Assembly: GCF_000682775.1 (NCBI RefSeq)
Contig: NZ_AWFI01000015.1
Location: 310,001-374,000, forward strand
Length of the DNA stretch: 64,000 nt
Source: Hyphomonas sp. L-53-1-40
GTDB lineage: Bacteria > Pseudomonadota > Alphaproteobacteria > Caulobacterales > Hyphomonadaceae
Reading direction: 5' to 3'
In this document: positions 18,291-26,413 of the stretch, piece by piece
Position numbering within the stretch: position 1 is the stretch's first letter
Layout of the letters: each line of letters starts with the position of its first letter
The notes under the pieces: model-generated
The model's database searches: none
What the model saw: only the letters and a program-made list of their open reading frames with translations
Told to the model about the DNA's origin: nothing
Program-made: the position numbers and the translations under genes

Positions 18291-20197
18291 GCCTGTTCGG
18301 ACTGATCGCACTCGCCTTTGGTTGGAGCGCGGCGCTCTGGCTGCTCGCCACCGCGCTTTGCGCGCTCAGGCCCTCCCCCAAGATGGCTCAGGCCATATGG
18401 CGCGGCGCTGCAGCTTTGATGTTCGCGCCATTCCTAGCGTCTGCTTTCATGCCGGGCCTGACGCAAGTCGCTGCACAGGCCTTGCCGGATTTACCGGTCA
18501 TGGATGCGCTGACGGTCCAGTCTGATACCGTCTTTGTTGAAGAATCTACCACAGAATTCCGTATGCCACCGGTTGCGACGTTGGTGCTGTGGGCGCTTGT
18601 TGCCGGATGGTTCGTGCGCACGGTCTGTTGGGCTGTGGGGCAAGCGAGACTTCAGCGCCTGAAGCAGACATCCCGTCCGGTCATTCGCCAAGTTCGCCAC
18701 TGGGCCGACGCGATTGGACTGCGGCGCGTGCCGGATGTGCGGGTTATCCCGCGGGGTGCGCCCTTCCTTGCCGGTATCGTGCGCCCGGTCGTCTTCATAC
18801 CGGCGGCGCTCATCTCGAAACAACACACGCCACAAATCATCGTGCACGAACTGGTTCACCTGAAGCGGGGCGACCTGCTGACCCGCCCATTTGACCGTAT
18901 GGTCGCAGATATATTCTGGTTCTCTCCCTTTGCCTGGGCCATGCGCGAGCGCCTCGATTATTGGCGTGAGGTGATCGTCGATGAAGAGACCGCCGAGCTG
19001 ACGGGGGACCGGATCGCCTATGCTCGCGCCCTGACCCAGGTGGCGCGTCATGCCCGACCTGCGCTCATCCTGCCGGTTGCCGCATTCACGCTCAAGAAAG
19101 AAGGAACCCTGAAAATGCGCTTGACCCAACTCCTGAGTGAGACGCCCCACCGACCGAAACGTCTCGGCCTGGCAGTCGCGGCAGCGCTGGCGCTGGCGAC
19201 CCCGCTCGCCTTGGCGCAGGGATCATTGATCCGGGGCGCAGGCGCGCTGCCAACCGAGGCGGTTCCATACAGTCATGCCGTGCTGGACAAGGCGAAGCTG
19301 ACCAGTGCCTTTGGCATGCGTAAGCATCCGGTTTCAGGCGAATTGAAACAGCATCAGGGCGTTGATCTGGCGGAGGAAGAAGGCAAGCCGATCTATGCAC
19401 CGACTTCAGCAATCGTGACCCGCGCAGAGATGACGCGCGGATACGGAAATCTCGTCGAAATCGCTGCGGGTGAGACTGTGCTCCGCTTCGGGCAGCTGAA
19501 AGATATTGAAGTGTCACTGGGGGAATCCGTCTCCGCAGGTACGGTAATCGGATCGCTGGGCCAGTCCGGTCAAGCCACCGGGCCACACCTGCATCTGGAA
19601 GTCTGGCACGCAGGCCAGGCGGTGGATCCGATGGCAGAGCCCGGGCTCGTCCTGGCGGACTCCCTGTTCATCGCGGCAAATTCTGGCGCAAAGGTGCCAC
19701 AGCCCCCCGCGGCTCCTGCGCCGAAAGCTGCGCCCGAGCCTGCCTCAATCCCGGCTGCGCCGCTGGCACCTATCAAGCGTGATGTGGCCTTTGAGGAGAT
19801 CCGCGGGGAAGTCGGCGGTTGCGAGGTCATCGCAAACTGGGCTGACACGCGCGAAAAGTCTGCCGTCTGGGTAGCAAGGCTGGAAGCCTCTCAGGCCCAG
19901 AACAGGCTTGCCGGCTTATGGCTGAAAGCAGATTGGACGCCAGAGTCGGTAACCTATCCAAGACCAACCTATCCTGCCGACGCGGCCAAGAAACGACTCA
20001 GCGGTGGCTGCATGGTCCTGTTCGATCTTGGCGTTGATGGCGTTCCGCAGAACATGCTCGCAGAATGCACCGATCCGGTCTTCGAATCTTCGGCGGCAGA
20101 GCTCAAGGGCGCGACGTTCAAACCGCTTACCAACCAGGCAGGCAAGCCAGTCGACGTCGAAGGCATCACATATCCGATGGAATTCTGTATCGCTTAG
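18287..20197 (+). CDS. M56 (BlaR1-type) protease fused to M23 and TonB C-terminal domains
   Basis: This is a 636-residue membrane sensor. Two N-terminal helices (3-26, 35-58) and a third (about 97-118) precede a cytoplasmic M56 zinc metalloprotease domain with H187-E-L-V-H191 and an acidic D232-E-E motif. A fourth helix near 290-312 leads to the periplasm. There, in place of the penicillin-binding domain of BlaR1, is an M23/LytM-like domain (about 335-450) with H356-x3-D360 and H434-L-H436. A Pro/Ala linker and a TonB C-terminal-like domain (about 550-636) follow. The usual YxHL histidine of M23 is Gln403 (FGQLKD), so hydrolysis may be lost and the domain may only bind peptidoglycan. It is coupled to blaI. 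Confidence 0.88.
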   Translation: MSLFGLIALAFGWSAALWLLATALCALRPSPKMAQAIWRGAAALMFAPFLASAFMPGLTQVAAQALPDLPVMDALTVQSDTVFVEESTTEFRMPPVATLVLWALVAGWFVRTVCWAVGQARLQRLKQTSRPVIRQVRHWADAIGLRRVPDVRVIPRGAPFLAGIVRPVVFIPAALISKQHTPQIIVHELVHLKRGDLLTRPFDRMVADIFWFSPFAWAMRERLDYWREVIVDEETAELTGDRIAYARALTQVARHARPALILPVAAFTLKKEGTLKMRLTQLLSETPHRPKRLGLAVAAALALATPLALAQGSLIRGAGALPTEAVPYSHAVLDKAKLTSAFGMRKHPVSGELKQHQGVDLAEEEGKPIYAPTSAIVTRAEMTRGYGNLVEIAAGETVLRFGQLKDIEVSLGESVSAGTVIGSLGQSGQATGPHLHLEVWHAGQAVDPMAEPGLVLADSLFIAANSGAKVPQPPAAPAPKAAPEPASIPAAPLAPIKRDVAFEEIRGEVGGCEVIANWADTREKSAVWVARLEASQAQNRLAGLWLKADWTPESVTYPRPTYPADAAKKRLSGGCMVLFDLGVDGVPQNMLAECTDPVFESSAAELKGATFKPLTNQAGKPVDVEGITYPMEFCIA

Positions 20198-20234
20198 CGC
20201 GGACTGAATGACGATGCTGGGAACTTTCTGATCC

Positions 20235-20264
20235 GCCGACGCGTCTAATAGCAGGCGCGTCGGC
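20235..20264 (+). terminator. hairpin at the end of the blaI-M56 operon
   Basis: A perfect 9-bp inverted repeat GCCGACGCG / CGCGTCGGC with a 12-base loop lies 38 bases after the sensor stop and directly before the AGGAGG of the next gene. It lacks a T run, so it may be a weak terminator or may shape the leader of the downstream gene. Confidence 0.5.
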
Positions 20265-20284
20265 TGTCAGGAGGATTCTCGATC

Positions 20285-20788
20285 ATGGCAAGTCCCAAAC
20301 CGGTCGGGAAGTCCACTCCAATCATTGGGGGTGTGCTGACATTCGCCCTGTTTGGTATCCACCGTCTATTCGTCGGACAGATATACTCCCGCTCCGAAGC
20401 GGTGAGCCTTGTAGAGGCGCTGTCGGATTCGTCCCTCTATTTCGGGTCGGCTATCGCCAGCGCATCGGCCACGATCCTTGCCCTTATGCTCACAATGCTC
20501 GGGATGATGCACAACAGTAGTGCCGACATCGGCATCTGGTTGTTCAAGCGCGTGCGCATGATTGCCTGGTTCGCCACGATCAGCCTGTGCAGCGCTGTGG
20601 CGCTTTTGACTTTCTCATCCATTCCAATCGGGGAATTCGAAGATATCCCGACGAACTGGTTCATCATGTCATATTACGCCATTGCCACGCTCATGGCGAT
20701 CCTGGCAGGCCTGCTGGTTACCAGCATACTTCTGATTCTCGGCGCCGTGCGCTACCTGGTCAGTCGGCTTGCGCCTGAGGTGGAGTAG
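20285..20788 (+). CDS. four-helix membrane protein of unknown function
   Basis: This 167-residue protein has about four predicted transmembrane helices (residues about 13-30, 55-80, 93-112, 125-155) and little soluble sequence. AGGAGG stands 8-9 bases before the ATG. I do not recognise the family. It follows the blaI-M56 operon in the same direction after a hairpin, so co-regulation is possible but not shown. It ends 11 bases before the convergent prs stop. Confidence 0.7.
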   Translation: MASPKPVGKSTPIIGGVLTFALFGIHRLFVGQIYSRSEAVSLVEALSDSSLYFGSAIASASATILALMLTMLGMMHNSSADIGIWLFKRVRMIAWFATISLCSAVALLTFSSIPIGEFEDIPTNWFIMSYYAIATLMAILAGLLVTSILLILGAVRYLVSRLAPEVE

Positions 20789-20798
20789 GCACAAGGCT

Positions 20799-21734
20799 TC
20801 AGCGATCGAACAGTTTCGAAACGCTTTCCTCGTTCGCAATACGGCGAATGGCTTCGCCCAATAGCGGGGAAATGGGCAGTATACGGATAGATTTCGACTT
20901 GATCGCATCTTCTGACGGTTGAATTGAGTCGGTCATGACCAACTCATCCAGTACCGATTTCTCGATCCGCTGAACGGCATTGTTCGAAAGCACGCCATGC
21001 GTGACATAGGCAGAGACCGATTTGGCGCCATGCTCTTTCAGGGCGGCGGCGGCGTTTGCCAGTGTGCCCCCGGAATCACACATATCGTCCAGCATGATGC
21101 AGCGCTTGCCGGACACATCGCCGATAATATTCATGACTTCTGACTTGCCAGCTTCGGGGCGGCGTTTGTCGACGATGGCGAGGTCGGCTTCCAGTCGCTT
21201 GGCCAGCGAGCGGGCGCGCACCACGCCGCCAACATCCGGGGAGACCACCATGAGATCCTTGTTCCCGTAGCGCTCCTTGATGTCATCGACCATGACGGGG
21301 CTGCCGAACAGGTTGTCTGTTGGAATATCGAAAAAGCCCTGGATCTGGCCAGCATGCAGATCGACGGTCAATACGCGGTCGGCGCCCGCGCTGCAGATCA
21401 GGTTTGCGACCAGCTTGGCGGAGATGGGCGTCCGACCATCCGTTTTACGATCCTGCCGAGCATAGCCGAAATAGGGGATGACGGCAGTGATGCGACGGGC
21501 CGAGGCGCGCTTCAGCGCGTCCATGCAGATCAGCAGTTGCATCAGATTGTCATTGGCGGGGTAGGACGTGGACTGGATCACGAAGACATCTTCGCCGCGG
21601 ACATTCTCGTCGATGCGGACAAATATTTCCTGATCCGAGAAGGTCTTCACCTCAGACCGCGTCAGGCGCGTGTCAAGATAATCGGCGATGGCTTCCGCCA
21701 ATGGCCGGTTTGCGTTGCAGGAAAGCAGTTTCAT
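20799..21734 (-). CDS. prs: ribose-phosphate pyrophosphokinase
   Basis: This enzyme makes phosphoribosyl pyrophosphate from ribose 5-phosphate and ATP for nucleotide, histidine and tryptophan synthesis. It is 311 residues, with the N-terminal [10 protein letters not shown] and SDQEIFVRI segments, the flexible-loop GYARQDRK motif, and the PRPP-binding [16 protein letters not shown] signature ([13 protein letters not shown]). This is a class I bacterial enzyme of normal length. It is probably monocistronic, with 88 bases to the next minus-strand gene upstream. Confidence 0.97.
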   Translation of the reverse strand: MKLLSCNANRPLAEAIADYLDTRLTRSEVKTFSDQEIFVRIDENVRGEDVFVIQSTSYPANDNLMQLLICMDALKRASARRITAVIPYFGYARQDRKTDGRTPISAKLVANLICSAGADRVLTVDLHAGQIQGFFDIPTDNLFGSPVMVDDIKERYGNKDLMVVSPDVGGVVRARSLAKRLEADLAIVDKRRPEAGKSEVMNIIGDVSGKRCIMLDDMCDSGGTLANAAAALKEHGAKSVSAYVTHGVLSNNAVQRIEKSVLDELVMTDSIQPSEDAIKSKSIRILPISPLLGEAIRRIANEESVSKLFDR

Positions 21735-21822
21735 GATGGAGCGCCCGTGCTGCCCAATTGGTGTCGCTTCTGTAACATAGGGCGGCGAGTCGCAACCGGA
21801 CTCTTACGACTTTTTCAGAAAA

Positions 21823-23907
21823 TTACAGCGCAAGCATGATGACTGAGGCATTTCGGCCATAGTCTGGTTCGTTCCGATGATTGCGTCGTCGGTTGGAAAA
21901 ATAGGAGTCTTTCAGCGCGCATGTGTCCAGCCCGGTGTCGTGAACGCTGTGGACGCCGAGCCCATCCAGTCTTTGTCGGCAATAGCCCGGCAGGTCGAAC
22001 TGAAACCGGTCGCCTTTGCCGGGCAAGAACAGGGCTGCGCTATTGGGGGATGCGTCCAGGAACGTGTTTCGGAATTCGGGGCCGACTTCATAACTTGCCT
22101 GCTGGATAGTAGGCCCGATGGCCGCGCGAATCCGGCCTGCTTCGGCGCCAAGTTCAATCATCGCTGCAACGGTTGTGTCGAGCACACCTCCAATAGCGCC
22201 TTTCCAGCCCGCATGCGCCGCACCCACCACGCCCGCTTCGGCATCGGCAAATAGGACAGGCGTGCAGTCGGCCGTCAGGATGCACAGGGCAATTCCCGGA
22301 ATTTTCGTCACCATTGCATCGGCCTCCGGCCGCACGCTCCACGGTTCGGTGACATGTGCCACATCGGCTGAATGAATCTGGTAGCAGGAGAGCAGCGCGC
22401 GGGCGGACATGGCGGTGCGGACTCGCTCGCGATTGGTCGCGACGGCGCCCGGCACATCCCCTGAGCCTTCCCCGGCATTCAGACTGGTATAGAGACCGCC
22501 TGAAACACCGCCCTTTCGGCCAAAGAATCCATGGCGGATCTCCGGCAGGCCTGAAAGATTATCACTCGTTTCAAAGGGGGGCGTATCGGTCATTCGCCTA
22601 GCCGTGGTTTGCTGCGGCGCGCCGAAATGATAGGCGGACTCACCATGAGTGGCTGAGTCGAGGCCGTTCTCCTCATCCTCGGTAGAAACGCGCAAAGGAA
22701 TGAACAGCTTGATGACGAACAGGATCGCTGCGGTCACGATGGCCGAATAAACCGCGACGACTGCTACACCGAGCAGTTGCACACCAAACTGCGCACCGGT
22801 GGATATCTCCAGTCCCGGCGCCAGCGGACCCGCGGCTGCGAGGAATGGGATCAGTAAGCTGCCGAGGATGCCGCCAACGCCATGCACGGCGAACACGTCG
22901 AGGCTGTCATCGATCTTCAGACGTTGCCGGATCAAGCCAACGGCTGCGTAGCAGACGCCTGCAGCCAGGATGCCGGTAATGATGGCACCGACCGGGCCGA
23001 CGGATCCTGCCGCCGGGGTGATCGTCGCGAGGCCTGCGACCATGCCGGTTGCGATGCCGACGAGCGTGGGTTTGCGAAAGCTGAACCATTCGATCAGCAT
23101 CCAGACAAGTGATGCTGTGGCGGCCGAGATGTGTGTGACCAACATGGCCTGCGCGGCGCCATCATTGGCACCGAGGGCCGAGCCCGCATTGAAGCCGAAC
23201 CAGCCGACCCAGAGCATGGCCGCGCCAAGCATCACGAATCCCGGACTGTGGGGCGGACGCATATCCTTCGGAAAGTGGCTACGACGTCCCAGCATCAGTG
23301 CGAAGACGAGTGCGGAGATGCCGGCTGTCGTGTGCACCACGATACCCCCTGCGAAATCGATCACGCCTTGCTGGGCCAGCCAGCCTCCACCCCAGACCCA
23401 ATGGGCAACAGGCGCGTAGCAGAGCACGAGCCAGAGCGCGGAAAAGATCAGCACAACCGCAAAATTCACGCGCTCCACGAACGCGCCGACAATCAGCGCC
23501 GGGGTGATGATGGCAAAGGTCATCTGGAACATGAAGAACAAGGGTTCGGGAATGGTCTGCCCGTCGAGTGGCGCGCCGGTGACGTTTGCAAGCATGCTCT
23601 TCGCGAACCCGCCGAGATAGCCCGTCGCGCCCGGACCGAAAGCGATGGAATATCCACACACCAGCCAGACCAGACTGACCAGGCAGGCAATGGCAAAGCA
23701 CTGCATGAAGATGGAAAGCAAATTCTTCGCTTGAACGAGGCCGCCATAGAACAGGGCAAGTCCCGGCAGGGTCATGAACAGGACCAGCGCCGTGGCGGTC
23801 AGGATCCAGGCTGTGTCTCCGGTATCGGCATGGGCGGGCAGGGCGAGTGCCCCGATGGCGGCCACAACTAAGCCTGCGCGTGCAGCGCCTTTTATTGATT
23901 TCAGCAT
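21823..23907 (-). CDS. amtB: ammonium transporter AmtB fused in frame to PgeF (YfiH) laccase-domain protein
   Basis: One open frame of 694 residues joins two proteins. Residues 1-430 are a full Amt channel: signal peptide, eleven helices, and the conserved FFMFQMTFAIITPALI, GGIVVHTTAG and HGVGGILG (pore histidines) motifs. It ends with GLDSATHGESAYHF, where AmtB proteins normally stop. After a linker of about 12 residues, Met439 (base 22593) begins a complete PgeF/YfiH domain with metal ligands in QIHSADV, LTADCTPVLF and AHAGWKG. PgeF edits misincorporated L-Ser-containing peptidoglycan precursors or oxidises purine nucleosides. A weak AGGCGA precedes the internal ATG, so PgeF might also be made separately. 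ATG 23907 is chosen over 23958 because GGGAG lies upstream. Confidence 0.85.
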   Translation of the reverse strand: MLKSIKGAARAGLVVAAIGALALPAHADTGDTAWILTATALVLFMTLPGLALFYGGLVQAKNLLSIFMQCFAIACLVSLVWLVCGYSIAFGPGATGYLGGFAKSMLANVTGAPLDGQTIPEPLFFMFQMTFAIITPALIVGAFVERVNFAVVLIFSALWLVLCYAPVAHWVWGGGWLAQQGVIDFAGGIVVHTTAGISALVFALMLGRRSHFPKDMRPPHSPGFVMLGAAMLWVGWFGFNAGSALGANDGAAQAMLVTHISAATASLVWMLIEWFSFRKPTLVGIATGMVAGLATITPAAGSVGPVGAIITGILAAGVCYAAVGLIRQRLKIDDSLDVFAVHGVGGILGSLLIPFLAAAGPLAPGLEISTGAQFGVQLLGVAVVAVYSAIVTAAILFVIKLFIPLRVSTEDEENGLDSATHGESAYHFGAPQQTTARRMTDTPPFETSDNLSGLPEIRHGFFGRKGGVSGGLYTSLNAGEGSGDVPGAVATNRERVRTAMSARALLSCYQIHSADVAHVTEPWSVRPEADAMVTKIPGIALCILTADCTPVLFADAEAGVVGAAHAGWKGAIGGVLDTTVAAMIELGAEAGRIRAAIGPTIQQASYEVGPEFRNTFLDASPNSAALFLPGKGDRFQFDLPGYCRQRLDGLGVHSVHDTGLDTCALKDSYFSNRRRNHRNEPDYGRNASVIMLAL

Positions 23908-23954
23908 TTCACTCCCCGTTTTTTCGTCATTTCTGACGAAGCTCGAACGGTTCG

Positions 23955-24896
23955 TCAATCAACGAGCACCTGTCTCGCAGGGACAGGGAGTGTGCAGATA
24001 TCCACGCGCTTTGGAGGTGTAACCACAAAGGCATCATAGATGCTGTAATCGCGTTTGGAGGTCTTCAGGTCTTCCCATTCTGCGCCGGGCGTTGCCATGA
24101 CTTCCCAGCGTGGGCGCAAACTTTCGGGCATGTCAGCCGCGAGCCCGACAGACAGGATCTCATTGGCGGAGAGGGCCTGCGCGCGCGCCGCAAATGCTTT
24201 TTCGGATGTGTCCGGATTTTGGAAGGATACTATCTTGTCCTCGGGCGTAGGCTCCACGCGTTCCAGTCGGTTGATATGGGCCATACCGGATATGACCCGG
24301 CCAAATATCGTATAGTTCCGATCAAGATACCGGCGCTGACCGATGGGAACAAAGAATTCGGTCGAGCCGGTCTCCGGCGGGGAATTGCGCGCCATGCCAA
24401 GGGCGCCGGGACAATGCAGCAACCATTCCTGTCCGCTCTCTCGGCCAACTGCGAAGCCATTCCGGTGGCCCACCTGACCGGCGAACAGGTCCTCATTGCC
24501 CAGGGGCACGAAGCCGTCTGAGTCTACGGCCCGCTCGGCTTCCAGCGGCAGCTCGGCCCAATCTTCCAGAAGGTGTTCGAATTCGAGTCCTGCCTGCGCC
24601 ACATGGCCATCGATCACGCGATAGAAATATTCGCCATTATAGAGATTGCTCCGTATCGCCTCGCGAAATTGCGCGACATGCTGCGGCGCGACTTCAGGGG
24701 CGAGTTCGATAATGACATCCCCTGCCACCGTTTTCAGGACCACAAGATTTTCAGGGGCCACCTCACGCCATGGTGCCGCAGGGGCCGGAGCGTCTACCAT
24801 CTCGGAGGCTGGGGCAGGGCTCGGATCGGGCGCTGTTTCGCAAGCGCCCAATAAGGAGATGCCGATGGCAACTGCCATGAGAGATATCCGCACCAT
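23955..24896 (-). CDS. cyclophilin-type peptidyl-prolyl isomerase lipoprotein
   Basis: This is a 313-residue exported lipoprotein. The lipobox LLGAC is followed by an Ala/Pro-rich tether and a cyclophilin domain (about 55-235) with EYFYRVIDGHVAQAG, ALGMARN, GSTEFFVPIG and YTIFGRVISGM. The domain is divergent from cytosolic PpiB: the catalytic FHR is FYR and an insertion surrounds the LEDWAELPLEAE segment. A 75-residue C-terminal extension is not recognised. It probably folds outer-membrane or periplasmic clients. It is divergent from prmA with 45 bases between the starts. Confidence 0.85.
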   Translation of the reverse strand: MVRISLMAVAIGISLLGACETAPDPSPAPASEMVDAPAPAAPWREVAPENLVVLKTVAGDVIIELAPEVAPQHVAQFREAIRSNLYNGEYFYRVIDGHVAQAGLEFEHLLEDWAELPLEAERAVDSDGFVPLGNEDLFAGQVGHRNGFAVGRESGQEWLLHCPGALGMARNSPPETGSTEFFVPIGQRRYLDRNYTIFGRVISGMAHINRLERVEPTPEDKIVSFQNPDTSEKAFAARAQALSANEILSVGLAADMPESLRPRWEVMATPGAEWEDLKTSKRDYSIYDAFVVTPPKRVDICTLPVPARQVLVD

Positions 24897-24941
24897 CTTT
24901 GTGTCCTTCCCAAGAAATCATCCGCCTGCTAAGCGCCGCTC

Positions 24942-25799
24942 ATGTATCAGATAAGTGCAAAAGGCGCGCGGGCGCCAGTTGAAACGGCGTGGGACGCGCT
25001 GGCCTGGGCCGATCCGTCGCCAGCGGGCGCGGTTGATGCCAAGGAGGACAGCCGGACCAGTTGGCGGCTCGATGCGTTCGCGGAAACGCTCGAAGACGCC
25101 GAAGCCTGCGTTGTCATTATCGAAGAAGCCGCGCCGGATCTTGTCGCGCGGATCGAACAGGTGATCGAGCAGGACTGGGTGACGCTGTCACTCGAAGGCT
25201 TGCCACCGGTCAAGGCCGGACCGTTCGTTGTAGCGGGCAGCCACGCCCTTGCGCGCCAGTCACCGGGAAAGATTTCCGTGCTGATCGAGGCCGGCCCTGC
25301 GTTTGGAACGGGCCATCATGGCACGACGCTCGGATGCTTGCTGGCGCTGGATGATGTGCGCCGCCGCCGGTCCACCGGCAAGGTGCTTGACCTTGGCACG
25401 GGCTCCGGCGTTCTGGCGATTGCTGCCCTGAAGGCGGGGGCATCCTCGGCGATCGGTACGGATATCGATCTCGATAGCGTGCGTGTGGCGAATGAGAATG
25501 CTCGCAAGAATCATGTCAACGGCTTCACCGCCTTGCATGTCACCGGTGCGAACACGCCGCGCATTCGTCAGGGCGGGCCGTATGACACCGTGTTTGCGAA
25601 CATCCTGATGCGGCCCCTGATCGGGCTCGCACCGGATATTGCGTCTCTCACGGCGCCGGGCGGCACAATTATCCTGTCAGGACTGTTGCACCACCAAGCG
25701 CCGCCAGTCCGGAACGCCTTTGCGTCCCGCGGGCTCGACTTCCAGACTCGTATTCGCGAAGACGGGTGGTCGACGCTGGTGTTCCGGAAGCCAAGCTGA
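24942..25799 (+). CDS. prmA: ribosomal protein L11 methyltransferase
   Basis: This enzyme methylates ribosomal protein L11 with S-adenosylmethionine. The 285-residue protein has an N-terminal substrate-binding domain, the PrmA signature [13 protein letters not shown], motif [12 protein letters not shown] and the catalytic-region FANILMRPL. The architecture and length are standard. The small DUF2256 gene follows on the same strand. Confidence 0.93.
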   Translation: MYQISAKGARAPVETAWDALAWADPSPAGAVDAKEDSRTSWRLDAFAETLEDAEACVVIIEEAAPDLVARIEQVIEQDWVTLSLEGLPPVKAGPFVVAGSHALARQSPGKISVLIEAGPAFGTGHHGTTLGCLLALDDVRRRRSTGKVLDLGTGSGVLAIAALKAGASSAIGTDIDLDSVRVANENARKNHVNGFTALHVTGANTPRIRQGGPYDTVFANILMRPLIGLAPDIASLTAPGGTIILSGLLHHQAPPVRNAFASRGLDFQTRIREDGWSTLVFRKPS

Positions 25800-25893
25800 A
25801 ACAGCACACCAGACCAACGCGCCGCCGCATGACGGGCATCTGCCCTTGTCGGCAGGTCGCCGCCCCCTAGCTGAAGCGGGCGGAGGTCCACGC

Positions 25894-26067
25894 ATGCCGA
25901 AGTCTGGGAGCCGGTCCAGAAGACCGGATAAGTCCGATCTGCCGGAGAAGGCCTGCGTGTCTTGCGGACGCCCGTTCACATGGCGGAAAAAATGGGAACG
26001 GGTCTGGCACGAGGTAAAGTACTGTTCCGAACGATGTCGACGCGTATCCCGCAGCCGGGATCAGTAA
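25894..26067 (+). CDS. DUF2256 small zinc-finger-like protein
   Basis: This 57-residue basic protein has the family core [14 protein letters not shown]...VKYCSERCR, a C-x2-C / C-x3-C arrangement that probably binds one zinc ion. Its function is unknown; the family is often found beside cryptochrome/photolyase genes, which are absent here. GGAGG at 25882-25886 fixes the start. The gene is too short for usual cutoffs. Its stop overlaps the end of the convergent small gene by 7 bases. Confidence 0.85.
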   Translation: MPKSGSRSRRPDKSDLPEKACVSCGRPFTWRKKWERVWHEVKYCSERCRRVSRSRDQ

Positions 26068-26243
26068 GCGGCGCGGCGAGCCCAGCGCGCAGAACGGCGT
26101 GCCAGGATTTGCGGACGCTGGCTTTCGGCGCTCTGCAGCGCGTTCACGAAGGCTGGCTCGGCCATCTCGTTGACCATCAGCGAACGGCCCTGGCCGTTGA
26201 CGAGTGCCATTTCTGGCGCAGTAATTGTGTTTTGACGTCTCAT
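26061..26243 (-). CDS. small hypothetical protein
   Basis: This 60-residue, basic C-terminus protein ([14 protein letters not shown]...ARRAAY) is of unknown family. Support comes from a good ribosome site (GAGGGA, 6 bases before the ATG) and a composition that looks protein-like. A start at 26276 is also possible but would sit inside a hairpin. It converges on DUF2256 and overlaps it by 7 bases. The hairpin upstream of its start looks like a plus-strand terminator, which leaves some doubt that this gene is real. Confidence 0.5.
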   Translation of the reverse strand: MRRQNTITAPEMALVNGQGRSLMVNEMAEPAFVNALQSAESQRPQILARRSARWARRAAY

Positions 26244-26262
26244 GGTGCGTCCCTCTTTTTGT

Positions 26263-26285
26263 ATTGTGCGGCGCACAATTTTTTG
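26263..26285 (+). terminator. intrinsic terminator, plus strand
   Basis: A 7-bp stem ATTGTGC / GCACAAT with the loop GGC is followed on the plus strand by six T residues. It would end transcripts from prmA-DUF2256 before pepP. Because it is palindromic and 20 bases ahead of the small minus-strand gene, it could also act as an operator for that gene. A second small palindrome CGCTA-TG-TAGCG lies at 26292-26303. Confidence 0.6.
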
Positions 26286-26413
26286 TGTGGGCGCTATGTA
26301 GCGTAAAAATCTAAACTAAAAAGCATGGAAAATCGGAAATTAGCATGATTAAATGCATAGCTACGATGCGGCTTTCTATGGTCAAATCCACGCTTTCGCC
26401 CTAAGTAAGGGGC

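Noticed and set aside
23131-23871. 246-residue plus-strand ORF
   Set aside because: It lies antisense to the conserved AmtB helices and is rich in His/Arg/Asp repeats typical of a shadow frame.
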